A stretch of 8,988 nt of DNA from Candidatus Gallimonas caecicola (lineage in GTDB: Bacteria; Bacillota; Clostridia; Christensenellales; Borkfalkiaceae), in NCBI GenBank assembly GCA_904394195.1, contig CAJFNH010000044.1:1-8988 (forward strand). The letters are read 5' to 3'. Below, one piece after another: positions 5,722 to 8,988 of this stretch. Under the pieces are notes generated by a model. That model saw only the letters and a program-made list of their open reading frames with translations, did not search any database and had not been told where the DNA came from. The translations under genes and the position numbers were made by a program. The number at the start of each line of letters is the position of its first letter. Positions within the stretch are counted from its first letter, which is position 1.

Positions 5722-7809
5722 TTACATTTTTTCGAGCAGCTTGAAGTCGATGCCCTTCTCGCCGATCTTGATGATCTTGACCTTGACGACGTCGCCGATG
5801 GAGAGCACGTCCTCCACCTTGTCGATGCGCCTGTCCGCCATCTTGGAGATGTGGATCATGCCGTCCTTGCCGGGCGCAAATTCCACAAACGCGCCCATCG
5901 TGGAGAGGATGCGCACCACCCTGCCGATGAACATATCGCCCACTTCGGGATCGCGCACGATGCTCTCGACGATCGCCCTTGCGCGCTGCGCCGCCTCGGG
6001 ATCGCCGTAGGAGGCGATGCACACCGTGCCGTCGTCCTCGATATCGATCTTGGTGCCCGTCTCGGCGATGATGGAGTTGATGACCTTGCCCTGCTTGCCC
6101 ACCACGTCGCCGATCTTTTCGGGATCGATATGGAAGGAGATGATGCGGGGCGCGTACTTGGAGAGCTCGGGCGAAACTTCAGGCACGCACTCGAGCATCT
6201 TGGAGAGGATGAACGTCCTGCCCTCGTTCGCCTGATCGATGGCGGTGTGCATGATCTCCTCGGAAATGCCCTTGATCTTGATGTCCATCTGGATGGCGGT
6301 GATACCCTTCTGGGTGCCCGCGACCTTGAAGTCCATATCGCCGAGGAAGTCCTCCAGCCCCTGGATATCCGTCATCACACGGAACTCGCCCGTCTCCTGA
6401 TTTTTGATGAGCCCCATCGCAACGCCTGCGACGGGCGCCTTGATGGGAACGCCCGCATCCATGAGCGCCATCGTGGAGCCGCATACGGACGCCATCGAGG
6501 AAGAGCCGTTGGAGGAGAGGATATCGTTGACCACGCGGATGGCATAGGGGAATTCCTCCACGGAGGGAATGACGGGCTCGAGCGCGCGCTCGGCAAGAGC
6601 GCCGTGCCCGATCTCGCGCCTGCCCGCGCCGCGGATGGCCTTTGCTTCGCCCGTGCAGTAGCCGGGGAAGTTGTACTGGTGCATATAGCGCTTGCTCGTT
6701 TCGTCGTCCAGCCCTTCGAGCTTCTGCGCGTCGGCAAGCATGCCCAGCGTGCAGGTGGTGAGCGTCTGCGTCTGGCCGCGGGTAAAGACCGCCGAGCCGT
6801 GGACGCGGGGCAAGATATGGCGTTCGCACCAAATGGGACGCACGTCCTTGAGGCCTCTGCCGTCGGGACGGATGCCCTTATCGAAGATCTTGGCGCGCAC
6901 CTTCTCCTTGGTCAAATAGTAGATGGAATCCTTGATCTCGCGGGTATTGTCGGGATAAACTTCGGCGAAGTGCTCGAGGATCTCCTTCTCCGCCTCATCC
7001 TGGCGCTTCTCGCGCTCCTGCCTGTCAAAGGTATCGAGCGCCCGGTCGAGCTTGTCCGAAGCATACGCGCGCACGGCGGCGTCCAGTTCTTCGGGAATAT
7101 GATAGAGCTCGATCTGCTGCTTGGGCTTGCCCACGGCGGGCACGATGACCTCTTCGATATACTTGCAGATCTTGCTGATCTCGCGCTGGCCGAACATGAT
7201 GGCGCCCACCATCTCGTCATTGGACACCTCGTCCGCGCCCGCCTCGATCATGAGGATGGCGTCCTTCATGCCGGCAAGGTTGAGGTGGATGGTGCTGCGC
7301 TCGCGCTGTGCGGCGTCGGGATTGATGACGTATTCGCCGTCCACCAGCCCCACGACCACCGAGCCCGTGGGACCGCCCCAGGGGATATCGGAAATGGAGA
7401 GCGCGACGGAGGAGCCGATCATGGCGAGGGGCTCGGGAGCGACGTCGGGCTCCACGGAGAGCGCCGTCGCCACCACGACCACGTCGTTGAAGAGGCCCTT
7501 GGGAAAGAGCGGACGAAGCGGCCTGTCGATGAGGCGGGCGGTGAGGATGGCCTTGTCGGACGCCCTGCCCTCCCTGCGCTTGAAGCTGCCCGGGATCTTG
7601 CCCACCGCGTACAGCTTTTCTTCATAGTCCACCTGCAGCGGGAAGAAGTCGATGCCCTCGCGCGGCGTCTTGGACATACACACCGTCACGAGAACGGCTG
7701 TCTCGCCGCAGCGCACCACACACGAGCCGTTCGCCTGCTCGGTGTACTTGCCCGTTTCGATGACGACCTCGCGGCCGCCCACGTCGAATCTGAATTCCTG
7801 GTAGTTCAT
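5722..7809 (-). CDS. pnp: Polyribonucleotide nucleotidyltransferase (PNPase)
   Basis: PNPase degrades RNA 3'-to-5' by phosphorolysis, releasing nucleoside diphosphates, and can also add 3' tails. It acts as a trimer in mRNA turnover. The 695-residue protein opens with a first RNase PH-like domain (PGSFKRREGRASDKAILTAR, near residues 73-92) and continues with a linker helical region and a second RNase PH-like domain (IRPDGRGLKDVRPI onward). The catalytic block is GLEDFLGDMDFKVAGT, with D487, D493 and K495 matching the E. coli metal and active-site residues D486, D492 and K494. A KH domain follows (about 552-622, GKQG loop at 571-574), then a C-terminal S1 domain (about 623-695). Length fits the family (about 700). 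The ATG is preceded by AAGGAGAT at 8 nt. The gene lies downstream of rpsO, as is common, beyond the rpsO terminator and a leader hairpin; no separate promoter is obvious. It appears intact. Confidence 0.98.
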   Translation of the reverse strand: MNYQEFRFDVGGREVVIETGKYTEQANGSCVVRCGETAVLVTVCMSKTPREGIDFFPLQVDYEEKLYAVGKIPGSFKRREGRASDKAILTARLIDRPLRPLFPKGLFNDVVVVATALSVEPDVAPEPLAMIGSSVALSISDIPWGGPTGSVVVGLVDGEYVINPDAAQRERSTIHLNLAGMKDAILMIEAGADEVSNDEMVGAIMFGQREISKICKYIEEVIVPAVGKPKQQIELYHIPEELDAAVRAYASDKLDRALDTFDRQEREKRQDEAEKEILEHFAEVYPDNTREIKDSIYYLTKEKVRAKIFDKGIRPDGRGLKDVRPIWCERHILPRVHGSAVFTRGQTQTLTTCTLGMLADAQKLEGLDDETSKRYMHQYNFPGYCTGEAKAIRGAGRREIGHGALAERALEPVIPSVEEFPYAIRVVNDILSSNGSSSMASVCGSTMALMDAGVPIKAPVAGVAMGLIKNQETGEFRVMTDIQGLEDFLGDMDFKVAGTQKGITAIQMDIKIKGISEEIMHTAIDQANEGRTFILSKMLECVPEVSPELSKYAPRIISFHIDPEKIGDVVGKQGKVINSIIAETGTKIDIEDDGTVCIASYGDPEAAQRARAIVESIVRDPEVGDMFIGRVVRILSTMGAFVEFAPGKDGMIHISKMADRRIDKVEDVLSIGDVVKVKIIKIGEKGIDFKLLEKM

Positions 7810-7848
7810 TGTTTTTTATCTCCTTATCTTTAACGCCTTTCGTTCTTG

Positions 7849-7875
7849 GTCTCTGCGCCCCGACGGCGCAGAAAC
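7849..7875 (-). promoter_or_regulatory. pnp leader hairpin, candidate RNase III target
   Basis: On the minus strand an 11-bp stem, GUUUCUGCGCC (7875-7865) with GGCGCAGAGAC (7859-7849), has one G-U wobble and a 5-nt loop. It sits about 40 nt before the pnp start codon, after the rpsO terminator, and is not followed by a U-tract, so it is not a terminator. In E. coli the pnp leader hairpin is cut by RNase III and PNPase then represses its own synthesis. A similar role here is inference from position and shape. Confidence 0.5.
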
Positions 7876-7910
7876 AATGCGGGACGGCAACTTTGAAGAT
7901 GCGCAGTCCC

Positions 7911-7936
7911 AAAAAAAGAGCGGCAAAAAGCCGCTC
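7911..7936 (-). terminator. Intrinsic terminator after rpsO
   Basis: On the minus strand the stem GAGCGGC/GCCGCTC (7 bp) has a TTTTT loop and is followed by seven consecutive T residues, a textbook intrinsic terminator 12 nt beyond the rpsO stop codon. The plus-strand reading ends in CCTTTT, so it could also act weakly in the other direction. It should end much of the rpsO transcription and let only a fraction continue into pnp. Confidence 0.92.
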
Positions 7937-7948
7937 CTTTTCAAAGCC

Positions 7949-8203
7949 TCACTTTCTGAGTTCGAGCGCAGCGATGACCGCTCTGTAACGCTCGATATCC
8001 TTCGCCTTGAGATAGTCGAGAAGCCCTCTGCGGCGACCGACCATCTTCAGCAGCCCGCGCCGCGAATGATTGTCGTGCTTGTGCTCCTTGAGGTGCTCGT
8101 TGAGGTGATTGATGCGCTCGGTAAGAAGCGCGATCTGTACCTCGGGCGAGCCGGTGTCCCCTTCGTGAGCGGCGAACTTGGCGATGATCTCCTGCTTTTC
8201 CAT
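7949..8203 (-). CDS. rpsO: 30S ribosomal protein S15
   Basis: S15 binds the three-way junction of helices 20-22 in 16S rRNA and nucleates the central domain of the small subunit. Conserved blocks are DTGSPEVQIALLTERINHL, the basic HSRRGLLKMVGRRR and the C-terminal YLKAKDIERYRAVI. The protein has 84 residues, about five fewer than the usual 88-89. The missing residues are at the N-terminus, where it begins MEKQEIIAKF. This is a real short start: an in-frame TAA lies four codons before the start, inside the leader, and AGGAGGG sits 9 nt before the ATG. The gene has its own strong promoter, a structured leader that may allow autoregulation by S15, and an intrinsic terminator before pnp. It appears intact. 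Confidence 0.98.
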   Translation of the reverse strand: MEKQEIIAKFAAHEGDTGSPEVQIALLTERINHLNEHLKEHKHDNHSRRGLLKMVGRRRGLLDYLKAKDIERYRAVIAALELRK

Positions 8204-8212
8204 TTGCGTTTA

Positions 8213-8283
8213 CCCTCCTATGGAATCTTTGCCGCGTGACGCCAAGAGCAGGGTGGAGAGCCGTGCTCCTCGCGTACGTCGGC
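8213..8283 (-). promoter_or_regulatory. Structured rpsO leader, possible S15 autoregulatory pseudoknot
   Basis: The roughly 78-nt leader folds on the minus strand into one long interrupted hairpin (8283 to 8231). It has a 4-bp GCCG/CGGC base, a 4x4 internal loop, a 4-bp ACGC/GCGU stem, a 1x1 mismatch, and a 7-bp AGGAGCA/UGCUCUU stem with one wobble. The 13-nt apical loop contains CUCUCC (8260-8255), which can pair over six positions (one G-U) with GGAGGG (8218-8213), the rpsO ribosome binding site. That would make a pseudoknot that hides the site. Many bacteria use unrelated leader folds for S15 autoregulation, including a pseudoknot in E. coli; S15 binding to this one is inferred. Confidence 0.5.
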
Positions 8284-8287
8284 ATTC

Positions 8288-8316
8288 ATATTACCATTTT
8301 TTCACGCGCTTGTCAA
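8288..8316 (-). promoter_or_regulatory. Promoter of rpsO
   Basis: On the minus strand a perfect -35 TTGACA (8311-8316) is separated by exactly 17 bp from the -10 TAATAT (8288-8293), which also carries the extended TGG motif. The start is expected near 8281, leaving a 78-nt leader. The block CGTGAAAAAATGGTA (8292-8306) covers most of the spacer and the first two bases of the -10, and is identical to the one in the plsX promoter. Confidence 0.9.
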
Positions 8317-8363
8317 AGATTTTTCCGCCCTTTCCGCTCTTTTCGTAAAAAGATTTTCCCCCG

Positions 8364-8489
8364 TCACCGGAAATCGATATCGAGTTCCTCGCTCGTGAAC
8401 ATGGGATCGGAAAAAAACTCCGCAGGCGTGACGCCCAGCGTCTTGAGCAGGATGAGCAGCGTGCGCAGGTGCAGCATCTTCCGCATCCC
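8364..8489 (-). pseudogene. C-terminal remnant of an XRE-family regulator
   Basis: The last 42 codons of this minus frame read LRTLLILLKTLGVTPAEFF, then SDPMF and an acidic end, LDIDFR. This matches the last two helices and tail of XRE (Cro/C1-type) helix-turn-helix proteins, where the pattern is usually S-L-x-T-L-x-x-L-x-x-A-L-G-V-x-P-x-E-F-F. The DNA-recognition helices that should precede it are missing. Beyond about 8490 the same frame only mirrors the plus-strand gene, so the open frame to 8603 is not real coding. No ribosome binding site supports an internal start at the ATG at 8486 or 8477. It is therefore a truncated remnant, made either by rearrangement or by a misjoined assembly. 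Its target is unknown. The family assignment is moderately secure and rests on a short segment. Confidence 0.6.
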
Positions 8490-8493
8490 CACC

Positions 8494-8988
8494 GTGGCGA
8501 AGGTGAATGTGGGAGACACGCCCGAGCAGGTGCTTGCCGTGCTGGGCGAGCCGTACGGATATGACGCGCGCACGCAGGATGGCAACGCCTTCTCCGCCCG
8601 CACATGGAAGTACTACTCGGCAAATTACCGAAAACTGCTCGAGCAGTCGGAAAATGCCGATATGGAGGACTTCGGCGACCTGGGCAGCGCCATCGACCTG
8701 GAAGAACAGCTGGAAAATACCGCATATGACTACATCGAAGTCAACTTCACAGGAAGCGACGACGCCCTGACCGTCCTCTCCGTATTCTTTGAGCCCGGCC
8801 GCGTCGGCTCGGGCGGGGCGGAAAAGGCGGTCGAAGCATGCGAGGTGCTCTCCGCCGAAATCGTAAGATACGCTGAATACGCAACGGTCGTCTATGCCGT
8901 TACATATGCCGACGGAAGTTATTACAAAGCGCAGGTGAGCGCACCGCTCGCCGAAGAGGTCACAAACTGGCACGCAAGCACGAGCGCA
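8494..8988 (+). CDS. BamE/SmpA-like domain protein, truncated at 5' end, open at window end
   Basis: A plus-strand frame with normal GC-rich codon use runs to the window edge without a stop (165 codons seen). It begins VAKVNVGDTPEQVLAVLGEP, which closely fits the SmpA/OmlA (BamE) motif of a basic or hydrophobic strand, V-G-D-T-x-E-x-V and then L-G-x-P. It continues with WKYYSANYRKLLEQ, an acidic helical stretch, a strand pair (YDYIEVNFTG, LTVLSVFFE), and a second section ending VVYAVTYADGSYYKAQV. Such domains in Bacillota occur in secreted or surface proteins of unknown role; an outer-membrane assembly job is not implied. The true start is not visible: no ribosome binding site or signal peptide precedes it. 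Sequence left of about 8490 codes on the opposite strand, so the N-terminus seems lost. I cannot assign a function. Confidence 0.65.
   Translation, partial: MAKVNVGDTPEQVLAVLGEPYGYDARTQDGNAFSARTWKYYSANYRKLLEQSENADMEDFGDLGSAIDLEEQLENTAYDYIEVNFTGSDDALTVLSVFFEPGRVGSGGAEKAVEACEVLSAEIVRYAEYATVVYAVTYADGSYYKAQVSAPLAEEVTNWHASTSA

Noticed and set aside
6325..6363. Apparent loss of an active-site acid in PNPase (GLED instead of the E. coli GDED)
   Set aside because: Counting back from DMDFK shows that the catalytic E. coli D486 corresponds to the Asp of ED, which is present as D487. The Leu variant sits at a non-catalytic position, and Bacillus has Met there.
5851..7833. A 660-codon open frame on the plus strand opposite pnp
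   Set aside because: It is an antisense shadow of pnp with low-complexity, His/Asp/Gly/Leu-rich translation and no domain. PNPase is certain on the other strand.
8401..8493. Extending the plus-strand BamE-like gene back to the ATG at 8401
   Set aside because: The extra 31 codons have no ribosome binding site or signal-peptide character, and the opposite strand there encodes a convincing XRE C-terminus.
8302..8973. A 223-codon minus-strand open frame at the right end
   Set aside because: It overlaps the plus-strand BamE-like frame, which has far better protein-like sequence and motifs. It is also out of frame with the XRE remnant.
1..8988. CRISPR array, toxin-antitoxin, phage or defence system
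   Set aside because: There are no regularly spaced repeats, and none of the intact genes belongs to such a system. The lone XRE scrap is too short to imply one.

Overview
The window holds two conserved bacterial housekeeping clusters, both read from the minus strand, with less ordinary sequence at each end. The gene set and order (rpsO-pnp, then plsX-rnc-smc), the GC-rich codons, the strong AGGAGG-type ribosome binding sites and the sigma-A-like promoters point to a Gram-positive member of the Bacillota, most likely a GC-rich clostridial (gut-type) lineage. I cannot name a genus from sequence alone.

Layout in transcription order, right to left. 8494-8988 (+) is the 5'-truncated, open-ended reading frame of a BamE/SmpA-like protein. 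8364-8489 (-) is a C-terminal scrap of an XRE-type regulator that abuts it head to head with no intergenic space, which looks like a rearrangement or assembly breakpoint. 8288-8316 is a near-consensus promoter for rpsO. 8204-8283 is a structured rpsO leader whose hairpin loop can pair with the rpsO ribosome binding site. 7949-8203 is rpsO (S15), followed by a textbook intrinsic terminator. 7849-7875 is an 11-bp hairpin in the pnp leader, and 5722-7809 is pnp (PNPase), closed by a 15-bp perfect terminator stem. 5562-5590 is the plsX promoter, which shares a 15-nt exact block with the rpsO promoter. Then come plsX (5527-4496), rnc (4503-3886) and smc (3889-293), joined by 8-bp and 4-bp overlaps as one translationally coupled operon. 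1-292 has no convincing gene but is packed with inverted repeats.

Together the genes cover ribosome assembly (S15), RNA decay and processing (PNPase, RNase III), the first committed step of phospholipid synthesis (PlsX) and chromosome condensation (SMC). RNase III and PNPase may be linked in regulation, because the pnp leader carries a double-stranded hairpin of the kind RNase III cuts in other bacteria.

I see no mobile-element genes, CRISPR array, tRNA, rRNA or defence system. The observations most worth following are the possible SD-sequestering pseudoknot in the rpsO leader, the shared promoter block, the breakpoint near 8490, the Asp-to-Asn change at a metal-ligand position of RNase III, and the tandem stems downstream of smc.
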